NCBI RefSeq assembly: GCF_025244665.1
Contig: NZ_CP104205.1
Span: 992,001 to 1,056,000, forward strand
Length of the DNA: 64,000 nt
From: Maribacter litopenaei
Lineage (GTDB): Bacteria > Bacteroidota > Bacteroidia > Flavobacteriales > Flavobacteriaceae
Direction of reading: 5' to 3'
Within the stretch, counting starts at the first letter, position 1, and the number at the start of each line of letters is the position of its first letter. The notes under the pieces are model-generated. The model saw only the letters and a list, made by a program, of their open reading frames with translations. It was not told the origin of the DNA and did not search any database. A program made the position numbers and the translations under genes. This document shows positions 1 through 9,563 of this stretch, in pieces.

Positions 1-888
1 TTTGGAGGAGGCGGAATGAACATGGATGACATTTTCAGCCAATTCGGTGATATTTTCGGTAGCGCTTTTGGTGGCGGCGGATTTAGTGGTTTTGGCGGTT
101 TCGGTGGCGGTGGTCAACGAAGGGTCAAAGGAAGTAATCTGCGTATACGTGTAAAACTTACTTTGGAGGAAATTGCCAATGGCGTGGAGAAGAAGGTCAA
201 GGTTAGAAGAAAAATACAGGCAGAAGGTGTTACTTACAAAACATGTTCAACGTGTAATGGCAGGGGCCAAGTAACAAAAATTCAAAATACTATTTTAGGA
301 AGAATGCAAACAGCTGCCACCTGTAATACATGTGGTGGGAGTGGACAAGTGTTGGATGGCAAACCCGGTGATGCGGATGCTCAAGGCTTGAAAATTTCGG
401 AGGAGACTGTATCCATCAATATTCCTGCTGGAGTTGAGGAAGGAATGCAGTTAAAAGTTCCTGGTAAGGGTAATGATGCTCCCGGAAATGGTATTCCTGG
501 TGATTTACTGGTTGCCATTGAAACACAGGAACATGAGACCTTAAAGCGTGAAGGTGATAATTTGCACTACGATCTTTACATAAGTATTTCTGATGCCATT
601 CTAGGTACATCCAAGGAAATTGATGCTGTTGGTGGTAAGGTTAGAATTAAATTGGAACCTGGAATTCAATCTGGAAAAATCCTAAGATTAAGAGGCAAGG
701 GAATCTCAAGTCTCAATGGATACGGTAGTGGAGACTTGTTGGTTCACGTAAATGTATGGACACCCAAAGAGTTGAGCAAGGAACAAAAGGAATTCTTTGA
801 ACGAATGCAGGGCAATGAAAATTTTGAGCCAAAACCTGAAAAATCGGATAAGTCATTTTTCGAAAAAGTCAAGGATATGTTCTCTTAA
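1..888 (+). CDS. dnaJ: DnaJ co-chaperone, C-terminal part (5' end outside the window)
   Basis: Hsp40 partner of DnaK that delivers unfolded substrates and stimulates its ATPase in the cytoplasm. The frame is open from the first base, so the J domain lies upstream of the window. Visible in order are a Gly/Phe-rich linker (about residues 1-35 of this fragment), a cysteine region, and the C-terminal substrate-binding beta domains ending in a Lys/Phe-rich tail. Only two CxxCxGxG motifs are present (CSTCNGRG and CNTCGGSG) where classical DnaJ has four, leaving ligands for one zinc ion. I recall this reduced form from other Flavobacteriaceae, so it is probably lineage-typical and not damage. A hairpin terminator follows. 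The CCAGA-complement pentamer at 670-674 is intact here. Confidence 0.95.
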   Translation, partial: FGGGGMNMDDIFSQFGDIFGSAFGGGGFSGFGGFGGGGQRRVKGSNLRIRVKLTLEEIANGVEKKVKVRRKIQAEGVTYKTCSTCNGRGQVTKIQNTILGRMQTAATCNTCGGSGQVLDGKPGDADAQGLKISEETVSINIPAGVEEGMQLKVPGKGNDAPGNGIPGDLLVAIETQEHETLKREGDNLHYDLYISISDAILGTSKEIDAVGGKVRIKLEPGIQSGKILRLRGKGISSLNGYGSGDLLVHVNVWTPKELSKEQKEFFERMQGNENFEPKPEKSDKSFFEKVKDMFS

Positions 889-933
889 ACGTCAAAATAT
901 TTGGTGTTTAAATAAAAAACGTATATTTGAAAC

Positions 934-953
934 AATATTGGGTAACCAATATT
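934..953. repeat. Perfect 8-bp inverted repeat (AATATTGG / CCAATATT)
   Basis: AATATTGG, a four-base loop GTAA, then CCAATATT, in the gap after dnaJ. It has no T-run, so it does not look like a terminator; a stronger terminator hairpin follows at 981. It could be an operator or an mRNA-end stabilising hairpin. No function can be assigned. Confidence 0.5.
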
Positions 954-980
954 AATTTTCTTTTTCATAGCAATTTTTTT

Positions 981-1017
981 CCCATCCTTGATTCTTTTGA
1001 GGGTGGGTTTTGTTTTT
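981..1017 (+). terminator. Rho-independent terminator after dnaJ
   Basis: A nine-pair stem with two or three G-U pairs (CCCATCCTT pairing with GAGGGTGGG), loop of about nine bases, followed by TTTTGTTTTT. It separates dnaJ from the ABC operon at 1106. Confidence 0.7.
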
Positions 1018-1105
1018 AGGTCATTTTAATTGGGTGATTTGGTAAAATTCCTATGGAAGAAAAGGCTTATGGAAACAATTCAATATCTTTGAACAAATTG
1101 CTTGC

Positions 1106-2039
1106 ATGAATCATGTTTTGGTCGCAAATAAGGTCTCCAAAAGGTACGGTGACCACGCTGCTTTGCAAAATGTTTCCATAGAAATTCCCAAAAATAGTAT
1201 TTACGGTTTGCTAGGCCCAAACGGGGCAGGTAAAACAACATTGATACGGATTATCAACCAGATTACATATCCCGACCAAGGAGAGGTGCTATTCGAAGGC
1301 GAACCCTTAAGGAGCGAACATATTGCACAAATTGGCTATCTGCCTGAGGAAAGAGGTCTTTACAAAAGTATGAAAGTTGGTGAGCAGGCTTTGTATCTCG
1401 GCCCAACTGAAAGGGTTGTCCAAAAGCGACGCCAAGCAAAAATTAAAGTATTGGTTTGATAGATTGGAGATAGGGGATTGGTGGGATAAAAAAATCCAAG
1501 AACTTTCTAAAGGAATGGCACAAAAGATACAGTTTATTGTGACCGTACTGCACGAGCCCAAACTCCTAATTTTTGATGAACCTTTCAGCGGTTTCGACCC
1601 AATAAACGCCAACATAATCAAGGACGAAATCCTTAATCTTAAGGAGAATGGAACCTCCATCATTTTTTCCACCCATAGAATGGAATCTGTAGAGGAATTG
1701 TGCGAGTACATTGCGTTAATTCATCGCTCGGAAAAAATACTGGATGGAAAGCTATCGGATATAAAGCAGGCCTATAAAAAGAATATTTTTAAAGTAGCTA
1801 TTGATACCACGACACCTTCCGGATTACTGGAACAATTAAAAAATAGTTTTACAATATTAGATTCAGCCACCATGAAAGGTCAATTGGATTTTTCCGTACA
1901 ACTCCAAAATGGCACATCTAACAAGTTGTTACAATTTTTAGGGACTCAGGGTATCATTAAAAGTTTTACGGAAACAATTCCTTCCACCAATGAAATTTTC
2001 ATTAGAACAGTAGAAAATAAAGGTGTTGCTCATGAGTAA
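1106..2039 (+). CDS. ABC transporter ATP-binding protein, NatA-type (one frameshift in this sequence)
   Basis: ATPase of an ABC-2 type exporter, acting with the permease that overlaps it downstream. Walker A is GPNGAGKT near residue 37, the signature LSKGMAQK, and Walker B LLIFDEPFSGFD. The C-terminal third is the extra domain typical of NatA-like exporters. The frame breaks at 1396-1401, where TCTCGG stands for an inferred TCTGG; removing one base gives Leu-Ala-Gln-Leu and restores 310 residues. I treat this as a sequence error because both halves are intact and the total is a whole number of codons. The stop overlaps the next start by 8 bases (ATGAGTAA), which suggests translational coupling. 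Substrate unknown. Confidence 0.88.
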
Positions 2040-3368
2040 GCTACCGTTAATTATCAAAAGAGAATATTTGGCGAAGGTCAGGAACAAGTCGTTCGTTATA
2101 ATGACATTTCTTAGCCCCTTTTTAATGGTAGGTATGATCGTTCTAATCGCCTATCTTACAAAATTGAATGACAATGAGAAGAGAATAATCGCCGTTCTGA
2201 ACGAAAGTGATTTTTTTGCCAATGAGTTTTTAACTTCAGAAAGTACTTCGTTTGTGAAATTCAGGGACATCTCATTGGAACAGGCAAAAGATTCGACAAT
2301 GAACATGGGGTATTATGGGCTGGTCTATTTGCCCAATGAGACCAATTTGGAAAAAGTAAGCCAGCGATCTTTTTTTTATAGTAAGGATGCACCAAGCACC
2401 AATACCCTGGAACGATTGGAGAAGATATTTAAGGAAAGACTGAAACAGGAAAGGTTAAGGGAATTTGGTATTTCTGCCAGTGAATATGCAGAAATGGACA
2501 ATGAGTATGAATTGAATATTTCAACTTTTGATGGGGAACATAACCTAAAGGGCATAAACGAGATAAAGGCCGTTATAGGTGGAGGCTTTGGTTATTTGAT
2601 TATGATGTTCATCATCATTTATGGTGGATTTGTAATGCGCAGTGTTATTGAGGAAAAAACTAGTAGGATCATTGAGGTCATCATTTCTTCCGTAAAGCCC
2701 TTTCAGTTAATGTTAGGTAAGATTATTGGGACATCCTTGGCGGGTATCACACAATTTGGAATTTGGATAATTTCCGGTGGCATCCTACTTTTTTTGTCAA
2801 TGGCAATTTTCAATATAGACCCTTCCGACATGTCAAAAGGAGGCATGGGTCGGGATTAGGCAGTGCACCTAATCCTATAATTTCTTCGGCAGACTCCAAT
2901 ATGATATTGTATGCCCAAGAAATTATGGATATACCCTGGGTTCTATTAATTTTCTTTTTTCTAATTTATTTCATTACGGGGTATTTAATATATAGTTCAA
3001 TTTATGCGGCCATTGGTGCTGCGGTTGATAACGAAACGGATACCCAACAATTTATTTTTCCTATCATATTACCCCTGATGCTAGCCATTTATGTGGGATT
3101 CTTTTCGGTCTTTAGCAATCCACATGGGCCTATTGCCGTCGGCTTCTCATTATTTCCGTTAACATCTCCTATAGTAATGCTTATGAGACTTCCCGGAGGT
3201 ATAGGGGAAGGTGGTGTTCCCATATGGCAATTGATCTCATCGATTTTGATATTAATAATTACCTTTATTGGTATCGTTTGGCTGGCCGCTAAAATTTATA
3301 GGGTAGGTATACTTATGTACGGTAAAAAGCCCAGCTATAAAGAGTTGCTTAAATGGCTTAAATATTAA
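2032..3368 (+). CDS. ABC-2 type permease, NatB-like (one frameshift)
   Basis: Inner-membrane subunit of the exporter whose ATPase is encoded just upstream. The start chosen is the ATG inside the upstream stop region. There is one N-terminal membrane helix (around residues 21-45), a large periplasmic loop of about 130 residues, then five or six helices in the C-terminal half, including the conserved cytoplasmic stretch RSVIEEKTSRIIEVIISSVKP. The frame breaks at 2850-2853 (TCGG; TCTGG inferred, one T lost); repair gives 445 residues. MscS follows after 2 bases. The sodium-export role of NatAB is only an analogy. Confidence 0.85.
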
Positions 3369-3370
3369 TA

Positions 3371-4297
3371 ATGGCCCAAGAGGAAAAGGAAAAAATAAAG
3401 GAGATTATAGAGGAAGATATCACGGAGTCCATTAAGGAGTTTCTTGACCTAGGCTTTCATTATACATCGGGGGATAAATCGATTCACATTACTATTGGTC
3501 TGTTATTGTTATTGACCGTAGCATTTGTAGTTACAAGTTTTGTACTACAATGGGTACGCAAGTTTTTCACTAGAAGAATGGAGACCGATGATAAGTTGAA
3601 ATTTATCAGCATCTTCAAATTCATAAAATATGTGGTCTACATCGTGGTAATCCTTTTTACCATGAGCGCCGCAGGAATTGATATTACTATCCTTATTACT
3701 GCATCGGCCGCACTGTTCGTTGGTGCGGGACTGGCCTTGCAGGAGTTGTTTCAAGATATTATTGGTGGCATATTCATAATTGTCGATAAGTCCTTACGTG
3801 TAGGCGATATTATAGAAGTAGATGGAAAAGTGGGTAAAGTGTTTGAAATAAAGCTGCGGATCACAAGGGCTATCACAAGGGATGACAAAATCATCATAAT
3901 TCCAAATCATCATTTTATCAGCGAAATAGTGTATAACTACACGCAAAACCACAAGACCACCAGGGAAAGTGTTAAAGTGGGTGTTGCCTATGGCAGTGAT
4001 GTCCAATTGGTAACTAGTATCTTGGAATCTATTGTTCGAGAGCAAAGAGGAGTGCTGAAAAGCCCTAAACCATTTGTCCTTTTTGAGGATTTCGGGGATT
4101 CCGCCTTGTTGTTTTCGCTCAACTTTTACATTAGTGATAGTTTCTCAGATCCTAGATTAAAAAGTGAACTGAGGTACAAAATCGATGCGGCATTTAGAAA
4201 AAACAATATTACCATACCGTTTCCTCAAAGAGATGTTCATATTTATCAGCAAACACCTTTTCAGCATAGTAATGTCCAAACAGATAGTAAGGAATGA
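3371..4297 (+). CDS. Small-conductance mechanosensitive channel (MscS family)
   Basis: A channel that opens under membrane tension and protects against osmotic downshock. The 308-residue protein has membrane helices at about residues 38-60, 75-98 and 100-120. The third is the pore-type helix with Gly/Ala-rich sequence (ASAALFVGAGLALQELFQD), followed by the MscS beta domain starting at IIVDKSLRVGDIIEVDG and a C-terminal alpha/beta domain. The frame is intact. It begins 2 bases after the ABC permease and its stop overlaps the next start (ATGATG), so it is part of the 1106-6343 operon. Confidence 0.92.
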   Translation: MAQEEKEKIKEIIEEDITESIKEFLDLGFHYTSGDKSIHITIGLLLLLTVAFVVTSFVLQWVRKFFTRRMETDDKLKFISIFKFIKYVVYIVVILFTMSAAGIDITILITASAALFVGAGLALQELFQDIIGGIFIIVDKSLRVGDIIEVDGKVGKVFEIKLRITRAITRDDKIIIIPNHHFISEIVYNYTQNHKTTRESVKVGVAYGSDVQLVTSILESIVREQRGVLKSPKPFVLFEDFGDSALLFSLNFYISDSFSDPRLKSELRYKIDAAFRKNNITIPFPQRDVHIYQQTPFQHSNVQTDSKE

Positions 4298-5170
4298 TGG
4301 GCAGATGTAGTTGGGCCCTAATATTTGTGTTTTTTGTAAACTTTACAAACTGGGCGCAAACCCCTGATGTTTTTAGGGCGGAATATATGTTGATGCCAGA
4401 AAACCGTGCAGGTGTGGAAACATCTAGGATTAAATTACTGGCGAACGTTCCTATTGCTATCCAAAAGAAAAGAGATTTTATAGTTTTGGGCAGTGAATAT
4501 AATCGTTACAATTTTGAAGTGCCGGATACTTTGTTCTCTAATGCGGGAGACCTAAGAAAGCTGCATGTTTTTGACCTGAACTTTGCCTACGTTTATAAAT
4601 TGTCCGAAGAATGGAGAATGGTAGGGGTAGTCACTCCAAGATGGTCCTCCAATTTTGTGGAGGAGCTCCAAGAGGACGATTTCAATATAAATTATACATT
4701 GGGAGCCTACCAAGACAAAAAGAATATAGAAAAGCCTTTTCGTTTGGTTCTAGGGCTATCCTATAATTCTAATTCCCCGGTTCAAGTACCTTTGCCCGTT
4801 TTGTATTATGAAAAGCGATTTCATCCCAATTGGTCCTATATCTTGGGAGTTCCAAAATCCGGAATGAAATATTTTACCCCAAAAGGTCATTTTTTCCGGA
4901 CGGAATTGTTTGTGGACGGATATTATGTCAACATCCAAAACAATATATTGCTTTCACGGAAACACTTTATCTACGGATGTTTCTTATACGGCATTATTAT
5001 TGACATTGGGATATCAGTATAAGATTACCAAGGATATGTCCGTTTATTTGGTTGGGGGGCACTCCCTTTTTCAAAATGGGGCACTTAGGGATAACGAAAG
5101 AAAGGATATTTTTACATTGTACGATGAAGCCGGGCTATATTTTAGAACGGGATTCAGAATAGGAATTTAA
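4294..5170 (+). CDS. DUF6268-type outer-membrane protein (one frameshift)
   Basis: The protein has an N-terminal signal peptide ending near Trp-Ala-Gln, then alternating aromatic/polar strands typical of a Bacteroidota outer-membrane beta barrel of the DUF6268 family. The frame breaks at 4954-4959, where TCACGG replaces an inferred TCTGG; repair reads Leu-Leu-Ser-Gly-Asn-Thr-Leu-Ser-Thr and gives 291 residues. It overlaps mscS by 4 bases and is followed by the response regulator after 10. The role is unknown; its position in an exporter/mechanosensitive operon hints at envelope stress. The family name is recalled, not searched. Confidence 0.75.
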
Positions 5171-5180
5171 AGAAAGTAGT

Positions 5181-6343
5181 ATGTCAAAGATTTTAGTGAT
5201 TGAAGATGAGGCTGCCATTAGAAGAGTATTGGTGAAAATACTCTCCGAAGAGAGCGATAGTTATATGGTGGAAGAAGCGGAAGATGGTCTTAAGGGATTG
5301 GAGACCATTAAAAATAACGACTATGACCTAGTTCTTTGCGACATTAAAATGCCTAAAATGGATGGCGTAGAAGTTCGGAAGCCGCTCGAAAAATAAAGCC
5401 TGAAATTCCGTTTATTATGATTTCGGGTCATGGCGATTTAGACACGGCTGTAAACACTATGCGTTTGGGTGCTTTCGATTATATATCAAAACCACCTGAT
5501 TTGAATAGATTATTGACAACCGTTAGGAACGCATTGGATAGAAAGGACTTGGTCGCCGAAAATAAAATTCTCAAGAAAAAAGTAAGCAAGAACTTTGAAA
5601 TGGTGGGGGAAAGCGATGAGATTTCTGCCATAAAGGAAATGATAGAAAAGGTGGCCCCAACGGATGCCAGGGTGCTCATTACTGGGTCAAACGGTACCGG
5701 TAAGGAATTGGTAGCTCATTGGTTGCACGAAAAGAGTGCAAGGAGCAAGGCACCTTTTATTGAAGTGAACTGTGCCGCCATTCCTTCTGAATTGATAGAA
5801 AGTGAATTGTTTGGTCATGTAAAAGGAGCGTTTACTTCGGCGGTAAAGGATAGGGCGGGTAAATTTGAAGCTGCCAATAAAGGAACCATATTCTTGGACG
5901 AAATTGGGGATATGAGCCTATCTGCCCAGGCAAAAGTGCTAAGGGCCTTACAAGAAAATAAAATTTCAAGGGTAGGGATCGATAAGGACATTAAGGTAGA
6001 TGTTAGGGTATTAGCGGCCACAAATAAAAACCTTCAAAAGGAAATAGAGGAAGGAAGGTTCCGTGAAGATTTGTATCACAGGCTTGCAGTCATTTTGATC
6101 AAGGTCCCAAGTCTTAATGATAGGAGGGAAGATATTCCATTGTTGATAGAACATTTCTCCAATAAAATTACTGACGAGCAAGGTATGCCTTCTAAAACAT
6201 TTTCGGAAAAGGCGGTCAAACTTTTAAAGGCTTATGACTGGACGGGAAATATAAGGGAACTTAGAAACGTGGTGGAAAGACTCATAATCTTAGGAGGTAC
6301 TGAGGTATCGGAAGAAGATGTAAAGCTTTTTGCCAGCAAATAA
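5181..6343 (+). CDS. Sigma-54-type response regulator, receiver plus AAA+ domain, no DNA-binding domain (one frameshift)
   Basis: NtrC-like regulator. The receiver domain covers residues 1-120, with the acidic pair in VIEDE and the phosphorylatable Asp in LCDIKMPKMDG. The AAA+ domain (about 145-375) has a Walker A variant GSNGTGKE, Walker B TIFLDEIGD, and GAFTSA where sigma-54 contact loops usually read GAFTGA. The protein ends soon after the AAA+ domain (NIRELRNVVERLIIL...), so the usual Fis-type helix-turn-helix is missing. The frame breaks at 5375-5378 (TCGG; TCTGG inferred), and repair gives 387 residues. It is the last gene of the operon; no histidine kinase gene lies nearby. Confidence 0.88.
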
Positions 6344-6351
6344 CCATGATT

Positions 6352-7035
6352 TTATTTACCGTAGCAGTCACTTAGCTTCTCAAGGGCGTTCGCCGTAATT
6401 TCCTTTGTTCTAAGGTAATAGTATTTTTTGCCTTCCGTTAAGTTTTCTATCAATAGTTGGCTTTCACATTGTTGAATAATGTTTTCCACAAAACTGCTGG
6501 CTTCCTTACAGTTAACGGTTTCAACAACAGTATTCAGGGATTTTCTGTACTTCTCCAAGGATTGGTCTATTTCCTTATAAATTGGATTTACAGATTCCGG
6601 TTTTTTTGATGCTTCATTGTGTGATAATGAATTTTGGGAGGCATCCCTATTTTGTTCTTCGTGGTATTCATGTTCGGAGAGCGAGTTTAAACCTTTCATG
6701 ATATTTTCCAAAGAATTTAATAATAAGTCCTTAGCCTTAAAAAGTTTCTCTTGTTTTGTTGCTGATTTTAGGTTTTTAATACCTTCCTCCAAATCTTTAT
6801 TGGCGAATTCGCAACCGCAATTGGTAAGTTTTTTTTCGGTTTTCTGTATTGCACCTATAGCCTTATAAGTATGGTATTTTAACAGATTTACATCGGGTTT
6901 TTCCAAAGCCATTTCTATCTGCGATTTCGCAAATTGAATGTTGGCTTCGGCATATTCACATTCTCTAAGGTTTTCAAATGAACTCAAAGAAATGAAGAAT
7001 ATTACTAGGATGAGGTTTATGTAGGTTTTGTTCAT
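6352..7035 (-). CDS. Secreted protein of unknown function, helical
   Basis: A 227-residue protein with a signal peptide (hydrophobic residues 6-20). The rest is almost entirely charged and helical, with repeated Leu/Glu/Lys patterns and paired cysteines (CEYA, CGCE, and CKEA and ESQ-Leu segments with single Cys) that could form disulfides or bind metal. I do not recognise the family. It converges with the response regulator (8-base gap), so it is a separate transcription unit. The 195 bases between it and the PPK2 gene hold no further gene, only the two divergent promoters. Confidence 0.6.
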   Translation of the reverse strand: MNKTYINLILVIFFISLSSFENLRECEYAEANIQFAKSQIEMALEKPDVNLLKYHTYKAIGAIQKTEKKLTNCGCEFANKDLEEGIKNLKSATKQEKLFKAKDLLLNSLENIMKGLNSLSEHEYHEEQNRDASQNSLSHNEASKKPESVNPIYKEIDQSLEKYRKSLNTVVETVNCKEASSFVENIIQQCESQLLIENLTEGKKYYYLRTKEITANALEKLSDCYGK

Positions 7036-7229
7036 TCTAATAAGTTAGGTTGTAAAATTTGGGATTTTACAGGCTATAAAGTTACTATTCAGAGCCGCTC
7101 CAAATACTATTTTTTCGATAGGACATCGCAGTTGTTCGTTTAAAAGTCCATCGGTTCATTTTATAGGGTAAAGGGGTATTTTTATTAACAGTTGTAGCTA
7201 TTTCACCAATTAAAATTCTATATTTCAAT

Positions 7230-8117
7230 ATGGATTATATCGATACGGAAAAATATAGGGTACGCGAAAGTATACAAATGGCCAAGGTTCCCAGCTTTGA
7301 GGACTTTGGAAGAACAGATAAGCAACTAAAAAAGGATCTTAGCAAGATTAGAAGGGAATTGGGTGAATTTCAAGATACGCTCTATGCCCACAATAAGTAT
7401 AGTGTACTTATCTGTTTGCAAGGTATGGATACTGCTGGTAAGGATAGTTTGGTGCGGGAGGTATTCAAGGACTTTAATGTTAGGGGCGTACAGGTTCATA
7501 GTTTTAAGGTCCCTACCGAGCTGGAATTGGACCACAACTATTTATGGAGGCATTATTTGGTATTACCTGCAAAAGGAAAATTTGGGGTATTCAATAGAAC
7601 ACATTATGAAAATGTTTTGGTTACCAGGGTACATCCGGAATATATTTTAAATGAGCGTATACCTGGTATACACGAGGTAGATGATATTGATCAAAAGTTT
7701 TGGGACAAGCGTTTTGAACAGATAAATAATTTTGAAAGGCACCTGCACGAAAATGGTACTATCATCTTCAAATTCTTTTTGAATCTTTCCAAGGAAGAAC
7801 AGCGGCAGCGATTACTGAGAAGATTGGCAATAAGGGAAAAACATTGGAAATTTTCTCCTGGAGATTTAAAGGAGAGAAAATTATGGGACAACTATCAATT
7901 CTGCTACGAAGAGGCGATAAACAATACTACCAAGGAGCATGCCCCATGGTTTACAATACCGGCAGACAACAAAAAGGCGGCCAGGGTGATAGTCGCCAAG
8001 ATATTGTTGGAAAGGTTAAAAAAATACAAAGATATCAAGGAGCCCGTTCTGGAAGATGATATTATGGCTAATTTAGATGATTATGAAAATCAACTTCGTA
8101 GTGAAAAGGACGATTAA
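7230..8117 (+). CDS. Polyphosphate:nucleotide phosphotransferase (PPK2 family)
   Basis: Transfers phosphate between polyphosphate and nucleotides in the cytoplasm. The P-loop is GMDTAGKDS at about residues 65-73. The lid/arginine region runs through the stretch LWRHYLVLPAKGKFGVFNRT, with FNRTHYE at the Walker B position of PPK2 enzymes. Length (295 residues) fits the single-domain PPK2 class. The frame is intact, including a TCTGG at 8048-8052. Its 3' end overlaps the candidate starts of the downstream M28 peptidase, suggesting co-transcription. Substrate class (AMP, ADP or both) cannot be read from sequence alone. Confidence 0.9.
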   Translation: MDYIDTEKYRVRESIQMAKVPSFEDFGRTDKQLKKDLSKIRRELGEFQDTLYAHNKYSVLICLQGMDTAGKDSLVREVFKDFNVRGVQVHSFKVPTELELDHNYLWRHYLVLPAKGKFGVFNRTHYENVLVTRVHPEYILNERIPGIHEVDDIDQKFWDKRFEQINNFERHLHENGTIIFKFFLNLSKEEQRQRLLRRLAIREKHWKFSPGDLKERKLWDNYQFCYEEAINNTTKEHAPWFTIPADNKKAARVIVAKILLERLKKYKDIKEPVLEDDIMANLDDYENQLRSEKDD

Positions 8118-9487
8118 ACTTGTTATTGCTTGCCTTCTGTTTGTTCAAATTGGTTTTGCCCAAAATTCAGATGAAGAATTCATTAGGAAAATTTATGATG
8201 CTGCACTTACCAACGGCAAGTCCTATGATTGGTTAAACCATTTATCAAATCAAATAGGTGGACGCCTTTCAGGGTCCGTCCAAGCCCAACAGGCGGTTAA
8301 CTACACAAAGCAGGAATTGGATTCGCTTGGTTTGGATAAGGTCTCGGCTACAACCTGTAATGGTTCCAAAATGGGTGAGGGGAATACCGGAGTTTGCTTA
8401 TTTTGAAACCTCACCTGGAGTCACGACCAATGTTCCAATTACAGCACTTGGAGGCTCCATTGCCACGCCGCCTAATGGCCTGAAATCAGAAATTGTAGAG
8501 GTAGACGGGATTGAAGAACTGGCAGTTCTTGGAGAAGCAAAGATCAAAGGCAAAATAGTTTTTTACAATCGTCCTATGGATCCTACTTTGATCAATACCT
8601 TTTCTGCATATTCAGGTTGTGTGGATCAACGATATGCCGGTGCCATGGAAGCCTCTAAATATGGAGCTATTGGAATTATAGTAAGGTCTATGAATTTGCG
8701 ATTGGACGATTTCCCACATACTGGTTCTATGAGCTATGGGGATTTGCCCGAAAACGATAGAATTCCAGCGGCCGCTATCAGTACCAATGCTGCGGAGTTA
8801 TTAAGTGCCACCTTAAAACTAGACCCCAAGATTAAATTTTATTTCAAACAAAATTGCAAGCAGTTTCCCGATGTGGAATCTTATAATGTAATCGGTGAGA
8901 TAACTGGAAGCGATTTTCCGGAGGAAATTATTGTTGTGGGCGGGCATCTCGGATTCCTGGGATTTAGGGGATGGATCGCACGACGATGGCGCGGGTTGTG
9001 TGCAGAGCATGGAAGTATTGCAAGTTTTAAAACAGATAGGATATAAACCGAAAAGAACCATTCGAGCGGTACTATTCATGAATGAGGAAAATGGTTTAAG
9101 GGGAGGAACGGAATATGCTCGAGTTGCGGCGGAAAAGAATGAAAACCACATTTTTGGTTTGGAAAGTGATTACGGCGGTTTTACGCCACGGGGTTTTACT
9201 TTTGATGGTCCGATTCCAGTTTTCAAAGAATTCAAAGTTGGAAGAATCTTTTTGAGCCTTATCTAATCCATCTGTTCGAAAAGGGTGGAAGTGGTGCTGA
9301 TATAGGTCCATTGAAAAATGATTTGATTACACTAGCAGGCCTTCGACCTGATTCACAACGGTATTTTGACTATCATCACGCGGAAAATGATACGTTTGAG
9401 CAGGTAAACAAGAGGGAACTGGAGTTGGGTGCCGCAACAATGGCCAGTCTAATTTATCTTGTTGATAAATATGGTTTAACCCCTTAA
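8077..9487 (+). CDS. Secreted M28-family zinc peptidase (three frameshifts)
   Basis: Exported aminopeptidase/carboxypeptidase-type zinc enzyme. A signal peptide ends near FAQ; the start may be ATG 8077, ATG 8083 or GTG 8101, the last giving the most compact signal peptide. A protease-associated domain (around Ala-Leu-Gly-Gly-Ser to the Ala-Ala-Ile-Ser region) precedes the catalytic domain. Zinc ligands are readable after repair: GGHLDSWDLGDGSHDDGAG, then NEENGLRGG, and the C-terminal YFDYHHAENDTFE. Lesions are at 8342-8347 and 8947-8952 (both TCTCGG for TCTGG) and a lost A near 9235-9240 in an A-run. Repair gives 469 residues. Probably functions in periplasmic or extracellular peptide degradation. 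Confidence 0.87.
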
Positions 9488-9533
9488 TTGTAAGTTCAAT
9501 CATTAGTGCTAGACTTCAATTTATTCTTTTAAC

Positions 9534-9541
9534 TACCTTTG
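9534..9541 (+). promoter_or_regulatory. Bacteroidota -7 element (TACCTTTG)
   Basis: Matches the TAnnTTTG consensus of the Bacteroidota primary sigma factor, 22 bases before the start codon at 9564. The -33 element is not convincing. Confidence 0.55.
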
Positions 9542-9563
9542 CACTTCATTTAAAATATGCAAA

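Noticed and set aside
5181-6343. Programmed ribosomal frameshifting in the split genes
   Set aside because: No slippery heptamer recurs at the breaks; both +1 and -1 shifts and false stops occur at the same CCAGA motif on either strand, which fits miscalling and not recoding.
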